Part shown: positions 1 to 5,420 of the stretch, one piece after another
How the letters are laid out: the number at the start of each line of letters is the position of its first letter
Numbering within the stretch: position 1 is the first letter of the stretch
Assembly: GCA_003387805.1 (NCBI GenBank)
Contig: QGSR01000083.1
Span: 1-7,671 of the forward strand
From: Bacillota bacterium
Lineage (GTDB): Bacteria; Bacillota; Limnochordia; Limnochordales; ZCTH02-B6
Direction: 5' to 3'
DNA length: 7,671 bases
The notes under the pieces: generated by a model
The model's database searches: none
What the model was told of the DNA's origin: nothing
What the model saw: only the letters and a program-made list of their open reading frames with translations
Position numbers and translations under genes: made by a program

Positions 1-454
1 GGGGGGGGGGTTTCTCCCCCCGGGGGCGGGGGCCGCCTGGGGGGGGGTTTCCCGCCGCGGTTCCCCCCGCCGGTCCCGCCGCAGGTTCCGCCGCAGGGGC
101 CGCCGCAGGGGCCGGGCCTGACGCCGGCGCAAGGACCCGAGCCGGAACCGAGTCCGGGGGCGGGCCTGCGGCCGAAGGGGGCCGATAGGCGATCTCCACG
201 GCAAAGCCCAGCTCGCGCGCCACCGCCTCGCCCATCGCGCCTTCACACGTAACGACGATCAGTTCCTCTTTGATCGGCGTCAGCTTCGCCAAAGCCCGGC
301 TCGCCTTGCCGGCGGCCTCGGGCACGGCGCCCAGCTCCAGCGCCCGGCGCAGCGCCAAAGCGCCGTCGGTGCCTTTCAGCCCTACGCGCCCGCCCATGCC
401 GGCCACGGGGTTCACAATGAGGCCGATTCTTCTGCGGGTGTTCTGCTCCGTCAT
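1..454 (-). CDS. ATP-NAD kinase family protein (COG3199-like), N-terminal part, cut by the left edge
   Basis: Reading leftward from an ATG at 454-452, the frame stays open for 151 codons to the window edge, so only the N-terminal part is present. Residues 10-31 carry the family signature: a first strand I-G-L-I-V, then NPVAGMGG (15-22) and GLKGTDG (25-31). Residues 38-57 (R-A-L-E-L-G-A, then A-S-R-A-L) and CEGAMGE (70-76), ahead of G-F-A-V-E-I, also match the COG3199 ATP-NAD kinase-like family, whose members resemble NAD+ kinases that make NADP+. The family's later GGDG nucleotide-binding motif lies beyond the edge, so activity cannot be judged. From about residue 92 onward the protein turns into a Pro/Ala/Gly-rich stretch that the family does not normally have, encoded by 12-bp repeats and G/C homopolymers. 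That part may be a real linker or an assembly artefact. A weak GGTGA ribosome site lies 9 nt upstream of the ATG. The gene is divergent from the DsbA-like gene. Confidence 0.8.
   Translation of the reverse strand, partial: MTEQNTRRRIGLIVNPVAGMGGRVGLKGTDGALALRRALELGAVPEAAGKASRALAKLTPIKEELIVVTCEGAMGEAVARELGFAVEIAYRPPSAAGPPPDSVPARVLAPASGPAPAAAPAAEPAAGPAGGTAAGNPPPGGPRPRGEKPPP
76..111. repeat. Three tandem 12-bp units inside the ATP-NAD kinase-like gene
   Basis: Three consecutive 12-bp units (76-87, 88-99, 100-111) share CCGCCGCAGG followed by TT, GG and GG. On the minus strand they encode a Pro-Ala-Ala-X repeat within the proline-rich linker. The 12-bp period keeps the reading frame, as expected of replication-slippage expansion inside a coding region. 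Further leftward the repeat degrades into C and G runs. Confidence 0.8.
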
Positions 455-557
455 CGTTCGCGTTCACCGCCGCTTTCCGTGCTTCTGCTCTACCTATACT
501 GTTCGCCGCCGCGCCAATCCTGGCCCGCCGCGGCGTCGGCGGACGGGCCGGCTGAAC

Positions 558-586
558 TTGACAGGCCGCGGGCGATGGTCTAGGCT
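558..586 (+). promoter_or_regulatory. Sigma-70/sigma-A-type promoter for the DsbA-like gene
   Basis: A perfect TTGACA -35 box lies at 558-563. A 17-nt spacer follows, then TAGGCT at 581-586, which keeps the key A2 and T6 of the -10 consensus (3 of 6 matches). Transcription would start near 593, leaving a leader of about 26 nt before the TTG codon at 619. In such GC-rich DNA an exact -35 at ideal spacing, in the right place and orientation, is unlikely to be chance, but the weak -10 leaves some doubt. Confidence 0.6.
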
Positions 587-618
587 CGAGGTGGCGTCAA
601 AAACGACGGGAAAAGGAT

Positions 619-1305
619 TTGATAGCCATCGCTGCCAACTCGGAACGGCGGGAACCCAAACTGGTCATCGACGTGTGGGCGGACGTGGTCTGCCCGTGGT
701 GCTACATCGGCGAACACCGCCTGGAGCAGGCGCTGCAGCAGTTCCCCCACGCGGAGCGGGTCGTGCTCAGGATGCACACGTTCATGCTGGATCCGACGCT
801 GCCCAAGGAAACCAGGCCCACGGTCGAGTATTTGGCCGAGAAATACAACGTCCCGGTGGAGCAGGCCCGGGCCATGGAGGAGCAGGCCGCGCGGCAGGCG
901 GCCCAGGACGGGCTGGCCTACGCGCCGGACCGCCCGGTGTCCAACACGTTCGACATGCTCCGGCTGGTCCATCTGGGCAACGAACACGGCGTCGGCTGGC
1001 GGTACATGCGGGCCATGCAGAACGAGCTCTTCGGCGGCAATCCCGATGCGTTCGAGCCCGGCACCCTCATCCGGCTGGGTGAAGCGCTGGGCATTCCGGC
1101 GGACGAAATCCGGGACGTGCTGGCCACGGACCGGTTCGCCGATGCGGTCCGGGAGGATCACGACACCGCCATCGCGCTGGGCGCCCGGGGCGTGCCCTTC
1201 ACCGTGCTGGCCGGCCGCTTCGGCATCCCCGGCGCGACGACCACGGAGCAGTTCGCTCAAGTCATCTGGCACGTATGGGAGCAGATCGATGCGGAAAGCG
1301 AATGA
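619..1305 (+). CDS. DsbA family oxidoreductase (FrnE/2-hydroxychromene-2-carboxylate isomerase-like)
   Basis: A 228-residue thioredoxin-fold protein. The first strand and active site are clear: V-I-D-V-W-A-D-V-V then C25-P26-W27-C28-Y-I-G, a CPWC redox motif at the start of helix 1. The middle is the helical insertion of the DsbA/FrnE group. The cis-proline loop is G-V-P193-F, followed by F-G-I-P-G-A near residues 201-206, the usual place for the FrnE-type G-A turn. There is no signal peptide, so it should act in the cytoplasm as a thiol-disulfide oxidoreductase or isomerase; FrnE of Deinococcus is the best-known relative and is linked to oxidative stress. The substrate cannot be read from sequence. 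The start is uncertain: TTG 619 is the only start codon between the upstream in-frame stop (559-561) and the CPWC strand that keeps the whole first strand, but the AAAAGG at 611-616 sits only 2 nt before it. The 3' end overlaps the next small gene by 17 nt. Confidence 0.88.
   Translation: MIAIAANSERREPKLVIDVWADVVCPWCYIGEHRLEQALQQFPHAERVVLRMHTFMLDPTLPKETRPTVEYLAEKYNVPVEQARAMEEQAARQAAQDGLAYAPDRPVSNTFDMLRLVHLGNEHGVGWRYMRAMQNELFGGNPDAFEPGTLIRLGEALGIPADEIRDVLATDRFADAVREDHDTAIALGARGVPFTVLAGRFGIPGATTTEQFAQVIWHVWEQIDAESE
1277..1281 (+). promoter_or_regulatory. Ribosome binding site of the small Cys-X6-Cys gene
   Basis: GGGAG lies 7 nt upstream of the ATG at 1289, inside the end of the DsbA-like gene. 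The other in-frame ATG (1322) has only AAGAAG directly abutting it, which is too close to serve as a Shine-Dalgarno. This decides the start at 1289 and implies translational coupling. Confidence 0.55.
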
Positions 1306-1510
1306 GACCAACAACAAGAAGATGCCCGTCGCCGTGGAAGTAGTGGACCTGCTCGGCGACGATGCCTCGGTCGCGTACTGCGACCCCGTGACCGGGCTGT
1401 GCGTTGTTCCGGGCGCGGACGCACCGTCTGCCGCGGCGGACACCGAACAGGTCAAGGCCAAGACGAAAGGCGACGGCGAGACCGCCGGCAAGGCGGACCG
1501 CGACAAGTAG
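1289..1510 (+). CDS. Uncharacterised 73-residue protein with a Cys-X6-Cys motif, overlapping the DsbA-like gene
   Basis: I do not recognise the family. From the ATG at 1289 the frame encodes 73 residues ending at TAG 1508-1510, with a strongly GC-biased third codon position (about 62 of 73 codons end in G or C), as in neighbouring real genes. Three parts are visible: a short basic Asn/Lys-rich start (1-12); a compact core (13-41) with P-V-A-V-E-V-V-D-L-L and then the motif CDPVTGLC, whose cysteines are C31 and C38; and a charged, disordered Ala/Asp/Lys-rich tail (42-73). There is no signal peptide or membrane segment. The start overlaps the upstream reading frame by 17 nt and has its own GGGAG site, so the two are probably co-transcribed and coupled. 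The Cys pair and the coupling suggest a redox partner or substrate of the oxidoreductase, or a small metal-binding protein; this is inference only. If ATG 1322 is the true start, the product has 62 residues and keeps the whole core. Confidence 0.65.
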   Translation: MRKANETNNKKMPVAVEVVDLLGDDASVAYCDPVTGLCVVPGADAPSAAADTEQVKAKTKGDGETAGKADRDK

Positions 1511-1533
1511 ACCGCCGGCCGGGAGCACGGCGA

Positions 1534-1548
1534 CCCGCAGGCTGCGGG
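1534..1548. terminator. Short GC hairpin downstream of the DsbA-like/small-protein unit
   Basis: CCCGCA (1534-1539) pairs perfectly with TGCGGG (1543-1548) around a GGC loop, 23 nt after the small gene's stop codon. No T-tract follows, so it is at most a weak or factor-assisted terminator. Its position in a convergent intergenic gap is the main support. Confidence 0.3.
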
Positions 1549-1598
1549 CCAAGAGCACGCCAACAGCCGGCCGCCCCCGCGCCCGCACGTCCCTGCTC

Positions 1599-1621
1599 GG
1601 CCGGGTGAATCCCGCCCGGCC
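1599..1621. terminator. GC hairpin at the 3' end of pyc, in the convergent gap
   Basis: GGCCGGG (1599-1605) pairs with CCCGGCC (1615-1621) in a 7-bp stem with a 9-nt loop. The stem reaches the first base of the pyc stop codon (CTA at 1621-1623 on the plus strand). It lies between two convergent genes and could slow or end transcription from both sides, but neither side has a T-run, so a standard intrinsic terminator is not shown. Confidence 0.35.
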
Positions 1622-4600
1622 TATCCCTCCAGCGGCTCGATGACGAACAACAAGTCCCCGGCCTCCACGGACGTTCCCGGCTCGACCAGGACTTCCCGGA
1701 TGCGGGCGGGCCCGCCGGCCATCACCGCGATCTCCATCTTCATGGCTTCGATGACGCCCAATGTCTCGTTGCGCTTTACCGTCTGTCCCGCCCGCGCGTC
1801 GATTTTGAGCATCCGCCCCGGCATGGGCGCGCCGATATGGGCCGGGTTGTTTTTTTCCGCCTTCGGGCGGGTGACGACCCTGCTTTCCACCGCTTCGTCC
1901 CGGACCGTCACTTCCCGGTGCTGACCGTTCAGCTCGAACCAGACGCTCCTCGTGCCGTCGGGCCGGGCTTCGCCGATGCCCAGCAGCTTGATGATGAGGG
2001 TCTTGCCCGGCTCAATCTCCACCGCCGTCTGCTGGCCGGGCCTGAGGCCGTAGAAAAACACCGGCGTGTCCAGGAGCCACGTGTCGGAGTAGGCCCGGCG
2101 ATGTTCCACGAACTCTTTGTACACTTGCGGATACAAGGCGTACGAGATGAGCTCCCGCGCGGCCGCCGCTTCCTCTGCCCCAGCGGCCCCTCCGGCCGGG
2201 ACGCGAGACTTGGCGGCGGACCCTGGCTCGCCGCCGGCCGCCCGGCCGGCGCCCCCGTCTTCGCCGACGGCCTCGGCCAGCTCCCGGGCCAGCTCCGCCC
2301 AGTCGGCCGGCGGCAGCAGCAAGCCGGGCCGCACCGTGACGGGCTTCCGTCCCTTCAGCACTTTCGCCTGCAGCTCCTTGGGAAACCCGCCCTCCGGCTG
2401 GCCCATCATGCCGCTGAAGTAGTCGACCACCGAATCCGGAAACGTCAGCTCGTCCGCCTTCGCCAAAAGCTCGGCCTCGGTGCCCACGCCGTACTGCACC
2501 ATCAGCAGCGCCAGGTCCCCCACCGCTTTGGACGACGGCGTCACCTTGACGATGTCGCCCAAAATGCGGTTGGCCACCGCGTACATCCGCTTCACGTCGC
2601 CCCAGCGGTCGGCCAGTCCCAGGGCCTGGGCCTGTTGCCACAAATTGGTGTACTGGCCGCCCGGAATCTCCGTCAGATACACCTCGGCCGACACCGGGTC
2701 TTGCTTTGTTTCGAACGCCGCGTAGTACGTGCGCACCACGGACCAGTAATCGTCCAGCCGCTGCAGCGCGGCCAAATCCATGCCGGTGCTGCGGGGATGG
2801 TGCTGCAGCGCGGCCACGATGCCGTTGAGCGCGGGCTGACTGGTGCCGCCGGCCAGGGCCGCGATGGCGCCGTCCACCGCGTCCACCCCCGCCCCCGCCG
2901 CGGCCAAAACCGTGGCCGTGCCGACGCCGGCCGCGTCGTGCGTGTGCAAATGCACCGGCATGCCCGTCTCTTCCTTGAGCGCCTTCACCAGCGTGCGCGC
3001 CGCAAAGGGCTTCAGCAGCCCGGCCATGTCCTTGATGCCCAAGATGTGCGCGCCCCGGCGCTTCAGCTCCCGGGCCAGCCGCACGTAGTACTCCAGGCTG
3101 TACTTGGTCCGCGCTGGATCCTCGATGTCGCCGGTGTAGCAAATGGCCGCCTCCACCAGCTTGCCTTCGGCCGCGGCCGTCTCCATGGCCACCGTCATGG
3201 CCTCGACCCAGTTCAGCGAGTCGAAAATGCGGAACACGTCGATGCCGCTGCGGGCCGCCTCCCGGACGAAGGCCCGCACCACGTTGTCCGGGTAGTTGCG
3301 GTAGCCCACCGCGTTCGCGCCCCGCACCAGCATCTGCAGCAGCACGGAAGGCATTTCCCGGCGCAGGAGATCCAGCCGCTCCCACGGATCCTCCTTCAGA
3401 AAGCGGTAGGCCACGTCAAAGGTCGCGCCGCCCCACACCTCGGCCGAAAACAGCCCGGGCATGAGCCTGGCCGTCGCGGCGGCGATGCGGACCAAGTCTT
3501 TGGTCCGCACCCGGGTGGCCAGCAGCGACTGGTGCGCGTCGCGAAACGTCGTGTCGGTCAAGAGCAGGCGCTGCCGCTCCAGCATCCAGGCGGCCACGCC
3601 TTCCGGCCCCCGCTCCTCCAGCAGCCGCCGCGTGCCCGCCGCCGGCTCCGGGACGTCCGAGAGGTCCGGCAGGGGCGCCGGGCCCAACTCGGGCTTCGCG
3701 CCCCTCCCCACCCCCGGGCCGTGGTTGACGGTGGCCCAGCCCACGTACGACAGCAGCCGGGTGCCCCGGTCCCGCATCTCCGGCAGCTGGTACAAATCCG
3801 GATTGGACTCGACGAAACCCGTGTCGGCCGCGCCCGCCAGAAACACCGGATGCACGACCACGTTTTGCAGGAACGGGATGTTGGTCTTCACGCCCCGGAT
3901 GCGGAACTCCCGCAGCGCCCGCAGCATCTTGCGGGCCGCGCCTTCAAAGGTCCGGTCCCACGTGCACACTTTGGCCAGCAGCGAATCGTAGTGGGGCGAC
4001 ACGTAGGCGCCGTGGTACCCCGCGCCGTCGTCCACCCGCACGCCGAAGCCCGTGGCGGTGCGGTACGCGCTGATGCGCCCGTGGTCGGGCACGAACCCGT
4101 TGCCGGGATCCTCCGTGGTGATGCGGCATTGCACGGCCACGCCGGAGCGGGTCACGGCGCTCTGATCCGGCAGCGAAATGGGCGGGTCGGCCAGCCGGCG
4201 GCCCTGCGCGATGAGAATCTGGGCCTGCACCAAGTCCACGCCCGTAATCAGCTCGGTGACCGTGTGCTCCACCTGGATGCGGGGGTTGACTTCCAGGAAA
4301 TAGAAATTTTCGTCCGCGTCCAGCAAGAACTCCACCGTGGCCGCGCCTTGGCAGCCCACGTGCTGCATGAGGCGCACCGCGGCTTGGCCCATGGCCTGCC
4401 GCGTCGCTTCGGACAAGGCCGGTGCGGGCGCGAGCTCCACGATTTTCTGGTGGCGCCGCTGCACCGAGCAGTCCCGCTCGAAAAGGTGCACGACGCTGCC
4501 GTGCCCGTCGGCCAAAAGTTGCACCTCGATGTGCTTGGGCCGCTCCACCGCCTTTTCGATGTACACGCTGGCATCGCCGAAGGCGGCCTGGGCTTCGGAC

Positions 4601-5160
4601 CGCGCCCGCTCGAAGGCCCGCTCCAGCTCGGCGTCGTCGTGCACCTTGCGCATGCCTCGCCCGCCGCCGCCGGCCACGGCCTTGATCATGACGGGATAGC
4701 CCACCCGGCGGGCGAAAGCCCGGGCAGCCTCTACGTCCGGCACCGGACCGTCGGTGGCCGGCACCACCGGCAGGCCCGCGGCTTCGGCCAGGCGGCGGGA
4801 CGCCACTTTGTCGCCGAACAGCTCCAGCTGCTCGGGCGTCGGGCCGATGAAGGCGATGCCCGCGGACCGGCAGCGCCGGGCGAACTCGGCGTTTTCCGCC
4901 AAAAACCCGTAGCCCGGGTGGATCGCGTCCACGCCCAGGCGCACGGCCAAGTCGACGATGCCGTCCATGTCCAGGTAGGCCTCCACGGCGCCTTTGCCCT
5001 GGCCGATTTCGTAGGCTTCGTCGGCCTTGTAGCGATGCAGCGACAGCTCGTCTTCCTTGGAGTAAACGGCCACCGTGCGAATGTCCAGCTCGGTGCACGC
5101 CCGGAAGACGCGAATGGCGATCTCGCCGCGGTTGGCCACCATCACTTTGCGAAAAGTCAC
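1621..5160 (-). CDS. pyc: Pyruvate carboxylase, single-chain, complete
   Basis: Biotin-dependent enzyme that carboxylates pyruvate to oxaloacetate with ATP and bicarbonate; cytoplasmic, normally a tetramer. The 1179 residues match the usual single-chain length (about 1150-1180). Domains in order: biotin carboxylase (1-455) starting F-R-K-V-M-V-A-N-R-G-E, with the ATP-grasp loop GGGGRGM (164-170), RDCSVQRRHQK (229-239) and EVNPRIQVEHT (290-300); carboxyltransferase (about 530-830) with TDTTFRDAHQS (535-545); a PYC-specific allosteric/tetramerisation region; and biotin carrier with EAMKM, biotinyl-lysine K1141. By comparison with the Staphylococcus aureus enzyme, the metal ligands D541, K710 (carbamylated Lys), H739 and H741 and the catalytic T874 in VTPSSK are all present. 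The start is GTG 5160-5158, preceded by GGGTGAG; it begins just before the conserved first strand. The frame stays open upstream to 5283, but those residues are not family-like. An in-frame GTG at 5169 is possible. The gene carries an unusual Gly/Ala-rich linker at about 967-1001. It is divergent from the DUF342 gene. Confidence 0.97.
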   Translation of the reverse strand: MTFRKVMVANRGEIAIRVFRACTELDIRTVAVYSKEDELSLHRYKADEAYEIGQGKGAVEAYLDMDGIVDLAVRLGVDAIHPGYGFLAENAEFARRCRSAGIAFIGPTPEQLELFGDKVASRRLAEAAGLPVVPATDGPVPDVEAARAFARRVGYPVMIKAVAGGGGRGMRKVHDDAELERAFERARSEAQAAFGDASVYIEKAVERPKHIEVQLLADGHGSVVHLFERDCSVQRRHQKIVELAPAPALSEATRQAMGQAAVRLMQHVGCQGAATVEFLLDADENFYFLEVNPRIQVEHTVTELITGVDLVQAQILIAQGRRLADPPISLPDQSAVTRSGVAVQCRITTEDPGNGFVPDHGRISAYRTATGFGVRVDDGAGYHGAYVSPHYDSLLAKVCTWDRTFEGAARKMLRALREFRIRGVKTNIPFLQNVVVHPVFLAGAADTGFVESNPDLYQLPEMRDRGTRLLSYVGWATVNHGPGVGRGAKPELGPAPLPDLSDVPEPAAGTRRLLEERGPEGVAAWMLERQRLLLTDTTFRDAHQSLLATRVRTKDLVRIAAATARLMPGLFSAEVWGGATFDVAYRFLKEDPWERLDLLRREMPSVLLQMLVRGANAVGYRNYPDNVVRAFVREAARSGIDVFRIFDSLNWVEAMTVAMETAAAEGKLVEAAICYTGDIEDPARTKYSLEYYVRLARELKRRGAHILGIKDMAGLLKPFAARTLVKALKEETGMPVHLHTHDAAGVGTATVLAAAGAGVDAVDGAIAALAGGTSQPALNGIVAALQHHPRSTGMDLAALQRLDDYWSVVRTYYAAFETKQDPVSAEVYLTEIPGGQYTNLWQQAQALGLADRWGDVKRMYAVANRILGDIVKVTPSSKAVGDLALLMVQYGVGTEAELLAKADELTFPDSVVDYFSGMMGQPEGGFPKELQAKVLKGRKPVTVRPGLLLPPADWAELARELAEAVGEDGGAGRAAGGEPGSAAKSRVPAGGAAGAEEAAAARELISYALYPQVYKEFVEHRRAYSDTWLLDTPVFFYGLRPGQQTAVEIEPGKTLIIKLLGIGEARPDGTRSVWFELNGQHREVTVRDEAVESRVVTRPKAEKNNPAHIGAPMPGRMLKIDARAGQTVKRNETLGVIEAMKMEIAVMAGGPARIREVLVEPGTSVEAGDLLFVIEPLEG

Positions 5161-5164
5161 CCGT

Positions 5165-5171
5165 CTCACCC
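5165..5171 (-). promoter_or_regulatory. Ribosome binding site that sets the pyc start
   Basis: On the minus strand GGGTGAG ends 4 nt before the GTG at 5160. The in-frame GTG at 5169-5167 lies inside this element and has no comparable site of its own. This favours 5160 as the start, in agreement with where pyruvate carboxylase homology begins. Confidence 0.6.
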
Positions 5172-5180
5172 GTTCACTGC

Positions 5181-5208
5181 ATGATACGTCGTTAGTCCGA
5201 TATGTTTC
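5181..5208 (-). promoter_or_regulatory. Candidate promoter for pyc
   Basis: Reading leftward, TATCAT (plus-strand ATGATA, 5181-5186) matches the -10 consensus at 5 of 6 positions. Sixteen nucleotides further upstream is GAAACA (5203-5208), a weak -35 matching 3 of 6. The predicted start near 5174 would give a leader of only about 14 nt that still contains the GGGTGAG ribosome site. The -10 box is good and the -35 poor, so activation or another box is possible. Confidence 0.4.
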
Positions 5209-5216
5209 GTCGGATT
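5194..5216. promoter_or_regulatory. Imperfect inverted repeat over the pyc -35 region (candidate operator)
   Basis: AGTCCGA (5194-5200) and TCGGATT (5210-5216) form 7-bp arms with 6 of 7 matches around a 9-nt, AT-richer centre. The centre, position 5205, falls in the proposed pyc -35 box. This geometry would suit repression by a dimeric regulator, but no regulator can be named and chance is not excluded. Confidence 0.3.
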
Positions 5217-5259
5217 CGCGGCAATGCCTGCCCGCGCCGCGTCCCCCGCGCAGGCGGTC

Positions 5260-5280
5260 CCGGCCGGACTTCGTGGCCGG
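5260..5280. repeat. GC inverted repeat in the pyc/DUF342 divergent spacer
   Basis: CCGGCC (5260-5265) and GGCCGG (5275-5280) form perfect 6-bp arms around a 9-nt loop. It sits about 100 nt upstream of the pyc start and 140 nt upstream of the DUF342 gene. In DNA this GC-rich such short arms are common, so no function is assigned. Confidence 0.3.
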
Positions 5281-5402
5281 CACCTACGGGCGTTGCCCTC
5301 CTCGCAGCGCGTGCCGGGCGAAGTTGGCGTCGCTTGAATGGAAATCGACGGGCAATGTCGAAGTAATTGTTCTAAAGTCTGGACCCCGCCGGGAACCGGG
5401 CC

Positions 5403-5410
5403 GGGAGGGG
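5403..5410 (+). promoter_or_regulatory. Ribosome binding site of the Jag-N/DUF342 gene
   Basis: GGGAGGGG lies 10 nt before the ATG at 5421, a strong purine-rich Shine-Dalgarno at acceptable distance. It supports the ATG as the start, which also matches the beginning of the Jag-N homology. Confidence 0.65.
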
Positions 5411-5420
5411 GTGTCGCTGC

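Noticed and set aside
243..467. A 74-codon minus-strand frame starting at GTG 467
   Set aside because: It is out of frame with the NPVAGMGG and GLKGTDG signature that starts at ATG 454 and gives an Arg-rich product without motifs.
495..500. TATACT on the plus strand (and TATAGG-like reading on the minus strand) as a -10 box in the first divergent spacer
   Set aside because: No acceptable -35 box lies at 16-18 nt on either strand; the TTGACA promoter further right explains the rightward unit better.
270..1082. A 270-codon plus-strand frame spanning the divergent promoter
   Set aside because: It runs antisense to the ATP-NAD kinase-like gene and then out of frame through the DsbA-like gene, with no motif.
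1302..1361. ATG at 1302 overlapping the TGA of the DsbA-like gene (ATGA) as the start of the next gene
   Set aside because: That frame closes after about 19 codons at a TAG near 1341-1361; the frame from ATG 1289 has codon bias, a ribosome site and a longer product.
580..1563. A 327-codon minus-strand open frame opposite the DsbA-like and small Cys genes
   Set aside because: The plus strand has clear homology (CPWC, cis-Pro loop); the antisense product has a composition typical of shadow frames and no recognisable domain.
1837..5184. A 1115-codon plus-strand open frame covering almost all of pyc
   Set aside because: It is antisense to a certain gene, is rich in His, Arg, Gly and Pro, shows no family motif, and arises because GC-rich codons leave few stops on the opposite strand.
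5161..5283. A 41-residue N-terminal extension of pyruvate carboxylase
   Set aside because: The extension has no pyruvate carboxylase homology, covers the promoter and ribosome site, and the conserved protein begins at once after GTG 5160.
5334..5378. A promoter for the DUF342 gene (TTGAAT at 5334-5339, TAAAGT at 5373-5378)
   Set aside because: The two boxes are 33 nt apart, far from the usual 16-18, and neither has a good partner at the right distance; a promoter is expected here but cannot be placed.
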